Below, one piece after another: positions 1 to 11,185 of a DNA stretch of 40,322 nucleotides. The position numbers were made by a program, and so were the translations under genes. Source of the stretch: Welwitschia mirabilis (Eukaryota; Gnetophyta; Gnetopsida; Welwitschiales); NCBI GenBank assembly GCA_051453625.1, contig JBOZIK010000001.1:17200337-17240658 (forward strand). The letters run 5' to 3'. The notes under the pieces were generated by a model that saw only the letters and a program-made list of their open reading frames with translations, did no database searches and was not told the DNA's origin. The stretch's first letter is position 1; the number at the start of each line of letters is the position of its first letter.

Positions 1-156
1 AGTTAATACATTTTATCATGCATCTTTAATCAGATATTATTATGATATTTTCCTTTAGAGTTTGCTACATTAGTACTTAGACTAGGTAAAAAATTCTTCT
101 TCTTATTCTTTATGTCTATTTTTCCTATGCTTTTTCTTTTATTTTCATGTCATATT

Positions 157-581
157 ATTTTCTAGTTATTTTTCCATTTTCTTCTTTCCTAGTTTAGTAG
201 TTTGGTAGTTTTTCATTCCATGACTTTTTGCATTTGTCATTTTCATTAATTTAGGCAATTCGAGACGCATTGCATATTTTAAGTGGGGGGCAGGATACAT
301 ATATATTTTTAATATTNNNNNNNNNNNNNNNNNNNNNNNNNNNNNNNNNNNNNNNNNNNNNNNNNNNNNNNNNNNNNNNNNNNNNNNNNNNNNNNNNNNN
401 NNNNNNNNNNNNNNNNAGACGATTTTCTAGTTATTTTTCCATTTTCTTCTTTCCTCGTTTAGTAGTTTGGTAGTTTTTCATTCCATGACTTTTTGCATTT
501 GTCATTTTCATTAATTTAGGAAATTCGAGACGCATTGCATATTTTAAGTGGGGGGCAGGATACATATATATTTTTAATATT
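157..581. repeat. Near-identical duplication on both sides of an N gap
   Basis: Bases 157-316 recur at 422-581 with two differences that I can see (a/c in 'agtttag' and c/a in 'ggcaattcg'). The copies flank the 100-N gap. This is better explained by two overlapping contig ends that were not merged (or by two haplotypes) than by a biological tandem repeat. Confidence 0.85.
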
Positions 582-760
582 ACATATTTCTGATCCAATT
601 TTTTCGATTATGATAAATTATTATTGCAAATCCTCCTTAATTTTTACATGATTATAGTTAACTATCTATCACAAAAGGAGTTATTTTCTAGAATTTTATA
701 ACTAATACAAAATCTATTTTCTATCACAGGTTCCAAGCTTTGAAAAACTTTTAAGGAGCC

Positions 761-800
761 TGTCATCCCAATTGTTGTCTAGACGACATCCCGAATGACA
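761..800. promoter_or_regulatory. 40-bp tetrad motif, 3' noncoding region of A0
   Basis: Outer arms read TGTCATCC and GAATGACA around a core GTTGTCTAGACGAC, so the unit is almost its own reverse complement. It lies before the LTR. Function is inferred only. Confidence 0.7.
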
Positions 801-888
801 TACAAACATTTGACAATCTACAGGTATCTAAATTCAGCTTTTAAAATGTTAAAAATTTAGTTCATTCTTGTTACATTTTTGTTAGATA

Positions 889-1137
889 NNNNNNNNNNNN
901 NNNNNNNNNNNNNNNNNNNNNNNNNNNNNNNNNNNNNNNNNNNNNNNNNNNNNNNNNNNNNNNNNNNNNNNNNNNNNNNNNNNNNNNNNNNNNNNNNNNN
1001 NNNNNNNNNNNNNNNNNNNNNNNNNNNNNNNNNNNNNNNNNNNNNNNNNNNNNNNNNNNNNNNNNNNNNNNNNNNNNNNNNNNNNNNNNNNNNNNNNNNN
1101 NNNNNNNNNNNNNNNNNNNNNNNNNNNNNNNNNNNNN
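889..1137. other. Assembly gap of 249 N
   Basis: Unknown sequence. By alignment with the LTR at 10713, the 5' end of LTR A0 should fall inside it, about 145 bases before 1138 if the gap is sized correctly. Confidence 0.95.
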
Positions 1138-1226
1138 ATTTCATATAGATATAGATAAATTGTATTTTTAGATGATTATCCCTGCAAACAACAAGATATC
1201 ACATTGATAAAAGATGAAGAAAAGAC

Positions 1227-1266
1227 TGTCGTCCCCTCTGTCATGCAGACAACAATCAGAACGACA
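1227..1266. promoter_or_regulatory. 40-bp tetrad motif 1, LTR A0
   Basis: Outer arms TGTCGTCC and GAACGACA; the core is partly decayed (GTCATGCAGACAAC). Confidence 0.75.
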
Positions 1267-1340
1267 ACCCTAATTGGACATATGATAGACTTATTTCTGG
1301 ATGACTTACAGTTAAAGTGAAGATCTTATTATCATACTTC

Positions 1341-1380
1341 ATCATCCACCTCATCGTCTAGACAATACTAGTGGACGATA
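1341..1380. promoter_or_regulatory. 40-bp tetrad motif 2, LTR A0
   Basis: Core ATCGTCTAGACAAT with arms ATCATCC and GGACGATA. It starts 114 bases after motif 1. Confidence 0.75.
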
Positions 1381-1464
1381 TCTTTAAAATCAATTGACAG
1401 AACTTCACATGTAGATCACAGATAGTTAAACTCGAAGCTAAATAGATAACTCATTGTAAATCCC

Positions 1465-1504
1465 TGTCGTCTCCTCCATCGTCCAGACGATCATAAGGAC
1501 GACA
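1465..1504. promoter_or_regulatory. 40-bp tetrad motif 3, LTR A0
   Basis: The best-kept copy: arms TGTCGTCT and GGACGACA, core ATCGTCCAGACGAT. It starts 124 bases after motif 2. Confidence 0.8.
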
Positions 1505-1833
1505 CTGTCCTTTTATAGTTTTACAGAATTTATTCCCAAGTTGTTGCCTATTATTTGCAACTTTTCCTTGCANNNNNNNNNNNNNNNNNNNNNNNNNNNN
1601 NNNNNNNNNNNNNNNNNNNNNNNNNNNNNNNNNNNNNNNNNNNNNNNNNNNNNNNNNNNNNNNNNNNNNNNNAGTCTCGGAAATTGATTGTCTAATGTCT
1701 AGTCTAATTCCTTTAATGGATCATGACATTCATGTTATCTCTCATCTATACTAGTGTGTGTGTTTTTTGTAAGTATTATGATTTACAAGTTTACCTAAAG
1801 GACTTAAGAATTGCATAAATTGAAACTGCAAAA

Positions 1834-2916
1834 ATCATTATCTTCTAAGCAAGAACCAAGTTTTAATGAAGAAGATAAACCCTCTTTAGCATTGAAACCA
1901 TATTCTAAAGATTTTTTCAATGATCATTTACCTTGTTAAGTGGTTTTCAAATAATCTATACCTTCCCCTTGAGAGATTATATTCTATGAATTATTGAGTA
2001 AGAAAAAACAAGTTTAAGAATTTACTATTTTTAATTTTTAATGCATAAAATTTTTCACTCATACTAATGTTCTCTTTAATTTTTGGACTCATGCATAAAA
2101 TTCTACATGGATTTGCTTCTAACTCAAAATGTTTCATAAAATTTTGATCCATTATCCAACTTTTTCATTGATCACCATTTTGATCTTCTATACATGCATT
2201 ACATTAGAAAACATTTTCCCTTGAAAGTTTTAAATTAATTTCATGATTTTATATTAGATTTTCCTTGTATATTAGATTTAGAATAGAAAAATATAAAAAC
2301 ATTAAAAATATTATTGCTTGATAATCTCTCTTTTTTAAAACTACCTAATCCTTACCATTTGTATAATCATTGCTTTAAGTTCTTTTATTTATGAAATCCT
2401 AAATATCATTCTTAGGACAAAATTAGCTATCACTTCCTTAAACCTTATCATCCCCTTCTTCCAACATAGCATTACTTCATAAGACTTATACATCATCTAC
2501 CTTGCCCATCATATTATGAGTTCATGAGACTTATAGATCTTGGATAGTGGCCTTTTTACATAAATATGAATAGATCTTTGTGATACCATGGTTTTGGTTA
2601 AGATTAGTTGGATTCTTTCTTCTTATAAGGAAGTAATTTTTATATATAAGTTATTTCTTTAAGGATTATATTCATCTGATATTTCTAATTTGGAATTGAG
2701 AAAAGAAAACATGATTTTTTTAACTTTCATGATGTGTTTTTATTTCAAGAATTTATGGGGATCAAATACTTACTAATTAGGCTAATGAAGTAATGACCCC
2801 TCTTATATGCATTTAAGTAAAAGCCTATGAAAAGTAGAATCAAAAGAAAAATAATATCTTTTCTTCAAAAGTGTAATTTTATTTTTGATCAAATTTTATT
2901 GGATTTAGTTAAATAT
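1834..2916. other. No recognisable gene
   Basis: AT-rich DNA with stops in all frames. No polyprotein motif, LTR end or RNA gene was recognised. Confidence 0.6.
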
Positions 2917-3046
2917 AGGCTATGAATGTTTATTGATAATGTTGCTCTAATGATTTATTTGTGATACATTCAATTATGATGAGGCTATAAATGCTTACTG
3001 AAAATATAACACTAACTTATTTATGTACAACATGTTTAACTCTATT
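2917..3046. repeat. Two-unit 65-bp tandem repeat
   Basis: Units 2917-2981 and 2982-3046 both begin 'aggctat.aatg.tta.tga.aat' and share a later 'atttatt.gt'-like stretch. They are clearly diverged. No coding meaning is seen. Confidence 0.5.
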
Positions 3047-5429
3047 GAAAGAAAGTTCCACAATACTAAATGCTTGATAAGATCAAATGCTTAAAGAATG
3101 TTACTTACGATTGTAGAAGGATAAAAATAGGAAATAAACTAAGGTGGGACTAGAGACTTCTTATAAATTTTTTATTTTACATTTGATACTTAATATCTTT
3201 TACTACTCTTGATATGCATGAATTTACTTTATCAATGTTTGTCTTGTTTTTACTTTAAGGCATAATTAAATAAAACATTTTTAAGGAAATTACTTTAGTT
3301 TCATAGTCTTATTTATTCATGGAATATATGGTATAATAATAGTTGCATTTCCATTCATTTCACCGTTCCATACCTCATGCATTTATCCTTCCACCATTAT
3401 GAGAAAGCATACTTAATGTTATATTGATATCCATTATGATGAAACCCTTCCATTTGATATGCTTAAGATAAGTCAATCTAAAATATCATTAAGACTAGAA
3501 GGCATAAATTTTATTAAATTTTTATTCAACTTGGATTCTCCTATCTTTTTATTACTTCATCATTACATTTCTATTAGCTCTTCATCCTCATCTATTCAAT
3601 ATTCTGAACCTAGGATCCTCTGCTACAAGAAAAGACTACCACTATGAGATGTCACTGTTATCATTTTCCTCCTATTAATTTCACTCTTCTTTACACAACC
3701 TCTTATTCTAATCCATAATCATCTGATATTATTGGTAAGTTATGATTTTTCATAGAAGTAAACTATAACTTGACTTTTTTAATCTATGTTCCATCTGATT
3801 TTTACATTTCATTCTTCATCTTCCTTCTTTATATTTTCTTCATTTATACCTCTTCTCACTTGTAAATTTTCATCCTTCATTTCTTTATATGCATTTAATT
3901 TATAGTAATAATTTGTATAACTTATTATTTACCAATTTCTCATAAAGTTTCCTTTCACTTCCTACATCTTTTAGTATTTTTTTCCTTTTTTCTCTCTCTT
4001 TATATTACAGTTTAGTTGCAATGATTTGAATACTTCTCTTTTTAATAAAATAATACTTCATGAAGAATTTATTTTAAAGGTATGCAACATGTTCTTAAAA
4101 GTTGTATTGAAATTTTTCATCTTTTTAACTTTGAGGACAAAGCTCAATTATGGTTACAGGTTATGACATTCATGTTTTAGTTGAATTTTATAATCTTAAT
4201 GTCTTATTTTTTAAAAAGTTTTTAAAAATTTTTAAAATTTATATTATTGTTACAGGCTTTAATATTTTTCTTAAATAAATTTTTAATGTTGATCATTTCT
4301 TTAATAACACTTCAATAAAATTCTATTGAAAATCTAGATAGGAGGTGTATTTACATGTATAAATTGACTTGTAGACTAAGATAATTTAATTACTTTAGCA
4401 TAGGAGAAGACATTATATTAGTTATTTTATCATAAATTTGTATCTTTTTCTCTTTTAGGATGTTTTATGAACTTACTCACTTTTCCACAATAATTTTAGA
4501 TTATTTACTTCTTTCTAAAGACATATCAAAAATTAAAGATTATTTAGTAGAAAACATCAATGCCATCATCTAGGTTACTAGTGTTTCTAGTTCATTAAGG
4601 TAAAATGCATCAAAATCTATGTTCTAGAACTTTCATGAAAAATTAATCATATTCTAGATGTGGATCAAATTACTTATTGCATCAAGAACAACTAATAACT
4701 TCAATGGTACATGGTAGTGGCACAAAGTAATACTTAATAGTGACATGTGATAGTGTTGTATATAATGATTTTGGATATACATGGTGGTTATACTAGATGA
4801 TAGAAGAATCATAATCTAAAGGCTACATAATTGTGATGACCTTCACCTAACACAAATAAATGAAACCTCTACCTAAGACTAAATAATGAAAACTATAACC
4901 ATTAAAAATCTAACCCTTCAAATTCTAACTATGACTAACACTATAATTTAAAAGTTTATAATCCTTCCTTTCCTATAAAAGATCCTTGATCTATTATTTG
5001 TAGAAAGCTTTGGTTACTAAAATATATATAAAATTCCTTAAAGAGTTAAGTCAAGATGGCATTTTGAGCTCTTCCATTAGGATTGAGTTAGCTTTAAGGC
5101 TAGATTTAAGGCATTTATACTAATTTTGCTTTCATACTTCAATGTAATGTAATTTTTTTCATGAATAATAGTTATTCATTTTTAATTTTTAGTATTAGTA
5201 ACATCATACGTTTAATGTTTAACTAAAACCACATTAGTAAGTTATCTTGTTTACCAAGTGGGTTTTTCAACATTACTTATGAGATTTATAGTTGCTATTA
5301 TTTTATGAATTTTTTTTATAGTATTTCATACTTTTCATTCTTATGAAGGGATATGAAGTATCAAAGAGACTAATTAACTCACCAATAACCATGTGATAAA
5401 TGAGATTATGTCATCATGTTTTAAGTCTT
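3047..5429. other. No recognisable gene; one weak gag-like peptide
   Basis: Mostly featureless AT-rich DNA. At 4124-4150, plus strand, the frame reads FEDKAQLWLQ, which recalls the gag core of plant gypsy elements (DKAK.WL in A1 at about 30020). Nothing beside it supports a gag gene, so I treat it as a hint only. Confidence 0.4.
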
Positions 5430-6935
5430 GAATGACTTAAAATTCTTATTATTATTTTAGAAAATTATGGAACATTGTTGAAGTAAAATTTTTGTAGGTT
5501 GGATTACTCAAGGTATAGTTAGTTTATTTTCTAACTTCACCTGTCAAGTTTAAAAATAATTACAACTTTACTTTTTCTTTTTTCCTCAAATTTCTTATAG
5601 GTTAGAAAAATGTTATGTAGCCTATGTCTAGTTCTATATTGATTTATTCCTATGAAAAAAATGATACTAAGTAATTACCTAGTTTATTAAAATTCACATT
5701 TACTATAGAAAATACAAATTCATCTTGTGAAAAACTTGTTAGCTACTATTTAAGTTGGTATTACCTACATACTATTAGATATGAAATAAATGATAACATT
5801 ACCCAAGATTTTAATGACCTCATTTTATTAACTACTTTTTTAATGGTTGGATCAAGTCATCTTTGGGCTTTAATAAAAGGCTTAGTATTTTTCTCAAGGT
5901 ATATGTGATCTATAAAACACTAGGTTCTATGCCTCTAATATTCAAAAGGATCCAACCAAGGTCTTGCTTATATTTTTCCTAAAATATTTAACAATTCATT
6001 CTCTTGCAGTGAAGATAAAGAAGAACTAATTACCCAAAGGCATAATTAAGGTTATAAGGAAGTGGTTTAGGTCCACCTCAGGGCTTGTCTTATTTGATCA
6101 TGCATAAGTATTTTTCTAAAGAGAAGTCTGAGATGGAAGCATCTCAGATATGGATGAAAAGTTCTTTATTAAGAAGGTAACTTTCTATCCTATTCACATG
6201 TTCAATTGCAATAGTAATAGGACATAATTTTATGGAATTGAAAACATTTAATTCAACTATCATATTGCCAAAGGAAATTTTTATGAGACCATTTCTATAG
6301 TTAATAACATAATTAAGAATTTCAAAAAAAGTCTTTCTAGGATGATGGACACTAAGTGATTAATTATGTTTTTTATATTTAGAACTAAAAAATCCATAAG
6401 TAAATAGCAATGTCTACACTAATGATAACATCCTCAATTTTTCCTAACTGTGCTTTTAAAGAATAATCAGTAAGTTGTAATTAGAGTTTAGTTTTTTCAA
6501 GTTCTTCTAAGCCTAGTTCTTTTTATGTATCATAGAAAATCAAGTTGATACTATATTCTAAATCTAATAGGGCTTGTTTGAGATGTCTCTTTATAATTGT
6601 AATGGCTATTATGGGGAGTCTAGAATATCTATACTTAGATGAAATTTGGTTCTAGATTATGAAAGTGGTCTATTAAGCTAGAAATGCTTACTTTTAACAT
6701 TCATTTTCCTCTTTATAGTGCACATACCTTCAAGACATTTAGTGTAAAAAGGTACTTTTATGATAGATTTTAAGGGAAACATATAAATTTTAACTTCTTT
6801 AAAACTTTGCAAGGTTTTTAGTTCTTTTATTGCTATGTTTTATTTTCTTCATAGCTGTGAAAATGATAAAGGTTTTTTGTAAGTGGATATGAGCTTTTTC
6901 ATTTCCTCTACTATTTTATTGTTTTATTAGTTTTT
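5430..6935 (-). pseudogene. Athila-like gag linker, protease and N-terminal RT (family C)
   Basis: Read on the minus strand, three blocks follow in the order expected for a plant Athila/Tat polyprotein. At about 6935-6690 is the gag-to-protease linker (FKEVKIYMFPLKSI, then TIKRKMNVKSK, matching the known 'nIPLLDaIkQvP..LKdLCT.KR' pattern). At about 6640-6230 is the protease: KQALLDLEYSINLI holds the aspartate of the D-[LTI]-G-[AS]-S active site (codon at 6562-6564) but its Gly is Glu. Then come DVIISVD and the flap-side ISFGNMIVELNVFNSIK. At about 6080-5430 is the RT start (PKPLPYNLNYAF, LGWILLNIRGIEPS, then EVIKILGNVIIYFIS). It stops before the catalytic YxDD. Stops and frameshifts are frequent. 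This family differs from A in sequence. It was missed by open-frame criteria because no frame is long. Confidence 0.8.
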
Positions 6936-8406
6936 GTGGATATGGAATCCTCATTAATTTATCTAGGTTAATAATTAAAAAACGAAAAAAAAAAACAAGC
7001 TTGGGTATTACTATAAAGAACCTGTACCAACTATTAGAAAGCATAGAAACTAAAAATGTAGAAATCAAAATGTAAGAAAAGTAGAACTAGTTTAAGTATC
7101 ATTGGAAGAAATGAATGATAATTATTAGAAAATGCATAAAATGAATATACTAAAATCTAAGATGCAAGAAAATAAGTACTAATGCATTTCTTATTATAAA
7201 GATATTATTCCATTATTCCTAGCAAGGGTGTTAAAATGCTAATCAAGGATAGCTTTTTCAAATAAAAATTAGGTCTTTTGTTAAAGAAAGAACCCAGTTT
7301 TATTCTCTTCTTAATGATAATTCATGATAGAAGATAGTAAAACAATTCACACCTCTATTTTAGTAAATGATATAAGCAAAAGTGAAAATGAACAATCTAA
7401 TAAAAAAATATTTAAAGAAGTGAGAGTTAAAAATAGACATAGCGCTAAAGGATAACACAAATGTATTAATAAATAATACATTCCATTAAAATATATAACA
7501 TAAGTTCCACTTTAAGTTCTCATTATTCCATGTTCATTGTGATTTAAATCATGGTGACATAATCACATTCACCACAGGAGTAGTGGTGAGATCCTTTTGT
7601 TAGTTTGGTCTATCACAACCTATTTGTAAGTATGAATAGTAGGAAATCCAATCCAAGATTCATCAAATAAAACCAAAATATGAAACTTAGAATTTACACA
7701 AGAAGGATAACTTAGAAATATAAATAACTTAAAAAAAGGGAAGTTCAAATCAAGTATTAAAAGTATGAAATAAATCACACTTTTAATTAAGAAATGAAAA
7801 CTACTACCTTTTATTATAATAAAGAAACTATGTAACATATCAATTAAGTAAACTAAATCTTAACAAATAAATATAATTCTTAACTCAAGGCTAGTCCATT
7901 CCCAAAAGGAAAACTTAAGACAACATGCTTGAAGTCTCCTTTACTTCAAGGTTAAGTGCTTTCATTTCAATAATAAATGTTTCAAAGTGGATTGCTTAGG
8001 ATTAAAATGATTGGGATCCTCTATCTCTAGTATTGGATAGAGTGTTTGAAGTTCCGTATCTTAGTGTAATGTATCTTCCACCCAAAATAACATGGATTAT
8101 CATGATGAGTCTAATATGTGAGCTTTGAAGTAAGATTCCTCAACTGATCAGTGGAACTACCACATGTCACTAATGTCATTATCATTTTATGCAATACTAA
8201 TCATTTTATGGTTAAATATAATAGATAATTTTGGTGTAGTAACTAATCAGAACTACAAATAGAAATGACTTACTTTTCCATGATAAATCTAGACTATAAA
8301 TTTAGAAGAAACCTTTATAAGTAAGTAGTATCACTAGTTTTTTTAGTAGTGTCAGCTTCATTTTGTAACATGTAATTCAAAATGTATCTAAATACCTAAA
8401 AAAATA

Positions 8407-8409
<3 letters not shown>
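6936..8409. other. No recognisable gene
   Basis: If the family-C element once continued upstream, its gag and LTR should lie here on the minus strand. I could not find the gag core, a zinc knuckle or an LTR end. The short open frame at 7620-7838 has no recognisable motif. Confidence 0.5.

Positions 8410-8469
<60 letters not shown>
8410..8469. repeat. (TA)n microsatellite
   Basis: About 60 bases of uninterrupted TA dinucleotide repeats. It is probably length-polymorphic and prone to assembly error. Confidence 0.98.
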
Positions 8470-8471
<2 letters not shown>

Positions 8472-10135
8472 TTTACATATATCATTAAAAAGAATCGATA
8501 CAGTTTTATAATAAAATAGTTAAATTAATATCTTCACTTATACTAAATTGACCAAATATACTTAAGATAAATGTTATTTTTTACATGTTATCAAAACTAC
8601 AATAAATAAGCATAGAATACATATTAAGTTTGAATAAGATTATTTACTAATGGCATACTTATGAAAGAAATAATTTTCTACATGAACATGTAACAAGCTC
8701 AAGTTTTAGAATATTTATCCTTATAAGATTTTGAAGAAGATTTCATCTATGAATAACCTATATAGAAAGAAGCTCCAATAATATAGTTATAAAAGTTAAA
8801 TAAAGAAAAGCAAAATGTGGCTATGGAAGTAGTGATTCTTAAAATCTATGAGAGTAATACATGAAGAAAGGTGTATAATGAATACTTAGTTCAAATACTA
8901 GGATGTTGTCTAAAGGATATAATTTAAATCTTAGATCATAATTCCTTGAGAATGGACCATGAAATTTTAGGGAAAAAAGAAATTCTTTCCTATGATAGCA
9001 CACTTTTAAGAAGGAAAGGATAGTGTAAGAGCATTATTAGAAGAATAAAAATAAAAAGTATGATTTAGTTAGAAGTTTTTTTGTTAAGTTTTATATGAAA
9101 AATAATATTTTTCATGGTTAATTACCATGAAGACACCATACGTAATAGCCATGTAGGCATCATATGTATTTAGCATAGAAGAAATATTAGTGCATAGAAT
9201 ACATGATGTTTAGAAAAATGAATAACTTATAAGAAATAAATTACTTTCATAGGGAATTCATCTATAAAGAATTTACTACGTTTAAATATTATCTCTAGTG
9301 ATTCTTATAAGATGATAATGTTAGAAGGCTTCTTCATCAGTAAGGATTCCTTTTAGATCCCTATAAATAATAGGGTATAAAGCGATAAAGATCATGCTTG
9401 AGGNNNNNNNNNNGAGGAGTATGATTTAAAGAGTATGACTTGGAAATACCTTATTGAAGGACTTGAAGAAGGAAGAAGTAATATATCTTAAAGTTGAAGT
9501 TTGACAAGATCTCTTATTGAGGGACTTAAGAAGAGAAATCATAGTGGACATCATGGTTTACTTGTATTCTCTTTTAAAGAAGACCAAACATTAGAGTAAT
9601 AAAGCCTAGATGCGATATTAACAACCACTATTAAAGAGAGATCTCATGAAAGATCTACTGGTTTGATTCTAGTTTGTAAGTGTTATATTAATAATTTATT
9701 TCTTTTGTATTTATTCAATTTCCACTTTAGAAATACAATACCAAAAGTATTCTTAGGGTTTTTCATGCTAGATTTACATCACTATATCTCATCAAACTTA
9801 GTAGGATTCTATGAATGTTCAAACTTGAAATTTATTAGTCAATGCATAGAGACACTATTTATTATTATTTTAGTGCTTTCATTAAGATTAAATTAACCTT
9901 ATCACACATTTAAGATGATAATTGTAAAGATTTTTTTAAATTCTTAAAATCCAAAGTAGGTGATAATCAATGCCGCTCTTATCTACTAATTAATAATATG
10001 TTAATTCCTAAGCTAGATGATAATCTAAATTATGTAGAATTACAATTATTTTTAAGGTAAATGTTTTTAATGCCTTTCTATATTATTATAATTCACTTTC
10101 ATTTCCAAGACTTTACTTTATCTCATAGCTCTATT
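8470..10135. other. No recognisable gene; small direct repeats
   Basis: AT-rich DNA with a 10-N gap at 9404-9413. A diverged two-unit repeat of 24 bases lies at 9124-9171 (ACCATGAAG... and GCCATGTAG...). Another pair resembles CTTATTGAAGGACTTGAAG near 9451 and 9513. A TATA-like CTATAAATA at 9361 sits before a purine-rich stretch, as an LTR promoter might, but no LTR boundary could be found. Confidence 0.4.
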
Positions 10136-10712
10136 TTAAAAAGAGGTATCATTTTTGAGGAAATAAAAGAGATATGCTTTAATTTAGCTAATGAAAATCC
10201 ATAGGATCTAATGTTTTTTTATTTAAACTTTATAAAACTCATTCAGACATCATTGGATATTATTATTGAAAGATGATTATGGAGGTCATTCATAAAGGTT
10301 CTTTAGGCTTTTATATCAATAAACAAGTTGTTGAACTTATGCCCAAATCTAGAGATTCTTATTTTATCATCAACTACTATTCTATCATATTGCTTAATGG
10401 TCCTTATAAAATTTTGGTTAAATGTGTAGTTAATTGATTAAAATCTAATCTTTTAGATATTATTCATATAGAACAATCTAGTTCTATTAAAGATAGATAA
10501 ATTCTCAATAATTTAATTGCTACATAAAAAGGAATATAATGCATAAAAGATTTTGGTTAAGATGTTATCTTTTTTAAACTAGATTATCCAAATGCATATG
10601 ATAAAATTTATTTTTATTTTATGTTAAAATACATGAATAAGATATATTTTAGCATAAATTTTCTTCATTTAATTACCTACTTATTTAATAATGCTAATTT
10701 TTGTGTAGTGTC
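10136..10712 (+). pseudogene. LINE (L1-like) reverse transcriptase fragment
   Basis: The plus-strand reading gives the fingers and palm of a non-LTR retrotransposon RT: EEIKEICFNLANENP, INKQVVELMPKSRDSYF (family pattern 'INk..v.LIPK.gdp'), YYSIILLNGPYKILVKCVVN ('rPItLLN..YKI.aK.lanRL'), IIHIEQSSSIKDR (the 'Q..F..gR.i.DN' block), and VIFFKLDYPNAYDKI with the first catalytic Asp of motif A. The frame is broken by several stops. The fragment ends after LFNNANFCV, where the domain would go on to a 'v.vNG' block and then the YADD motif. The family-A LTR begins there, so the LINE was interrupted or deleted. No continuation was found elsewhere in the window. Confidence 0.8.
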
Positions 10713-10947
10713 TGTTGCGACGCCAACTTAAGTATGTTTGATAGGGTATTTTAAGTTGTTTTGCAGGTAAACTAACAGATAAGTGCTCAGTTTCTATGAC
10801 AATTGAGAATTCAGGAGCACAAGACAAAAACATGTAGTTTATCATATAATTTATGAAGATTTCATATAGATATAGATAAATTGTATTTTCAGATGATTAT
10901 TCTAGCAAACAACCAGATATCAGAGTGACAAAGAATGAGTAGAAGAC

Positions 10948-10987
10948 TGTCGTCCCCTATGTCGTCCAGACGACATTCAGGATGACA
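10948..10987. promoter_or_regulatory. 40-bp tetrad motif 1, forward LTR
   Basis: Arms TGTCGTCC and GGATGACA, core GTCGTCCAGACGAC with all its CpGs kept. It lies about 400 bases upstream of the TATA box. Confidence 0.8.
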
Positions 10988-11061
10988 ACCCTAATTCAAA
11001 AGATCACAAACTTAATTCTAGAAGACTTGCACTTGAAGTGAACATCTTATCATCAGACTCC

Positions 11062-11101
11062 ATTGTCCACCTAATCGTCCAGATGACATCAGTGGATGAC
11101 A
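11062..11101. promoter_or_regulatory. 40-bp tetrad motif 2, forward LTR
   Basis: Arms ATTGTCC and GGATGACA, core ATCGTCCAGATGAC. It starts 114 bases after motif 1, as in LTR A0. Confidence 0.8.
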
Positions 11102-11185
11102 TCTTCAATTCCAGTCGACAACAATTTGCATGAAGATCATAGATAGTTAAACTGGAAGCAAACTAGATAACTCATTGTAAAACCC

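Larger units (their letters stand above)
1..888 (+). mobile_element. 3' noncoding region of a family-A gypsy element (copy A0)
   Basis: The first 150 bases align by eye with 35898-36040 of copy A1 (shared runs such as 'tttgcta' and 'tagtactta', with 'aggtaaa'), so this is the stretch between integrase and the 3' LTR. It carries a G-rich run (AAGTGGGGGGCAGGA at 281-295, again at 546-560) of the kind found near the polypurine tract of plant gypsy elements; the matching place in A1 is near 37178. It is interrupted by a 100-N gap (317-416). The extra ORF present in A1 is not visible here. No coding frame is seen. Confidence 0.65.
1138..1833 (+). mobile_element. Family-A LTR, incomplete (copy A0, probable 3' LTR)
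   Basis: From 1139 the sequence follows 10858 onward of the complete LTR almost base for base ('tttcatatagatatagata' in both). It includes three 40-bp tetrad motifs with the same spacing as in that LTR. A 100-N gap at 1573-1672 replaces roughly 450 bases that should hold the TATA box and R region. The 3' end near 1833 resembles the LTR end before the PBS at 29044. No PBS-like sequence follows, as expected for a 3' LTR. Flanking repeats could not be identified. Confidence 0.75.

Noticed and set aside
270-1148. Open frames made mostly of X around N gaps (also 38736-38966)
   Set aside because: They exist only because N runs contain no stops. The last has real RNase H words, which are reported under copy A3.
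3459-3647. 62-codon plus-strand frame with a Ser run
   Set aside because: No motif, no neighbour supporting a gene, and the length is ordinary for AT-rich DNA.
4106-4156. Gag-like peptide FEDKAQLWLQ
   Set aside because: Single short match with no collinear gag, knuckle or LTR; could be chance.
5430-6935. Endogenous pararetrovirus (Caulimoviridae) as source of the protease-RT
   Set aside because: The gag linker and protease blocks follow plant Athila/Tat order, and no movement or coat protein motif was seen. The same holds for families A and B, where integrase follows RNase H.
9340-9660. LTR promoter of a copia-like element
   Set aside because: A TATA-like site alone; no LTR ends, PBS or copia polyprotein words were found beside it.
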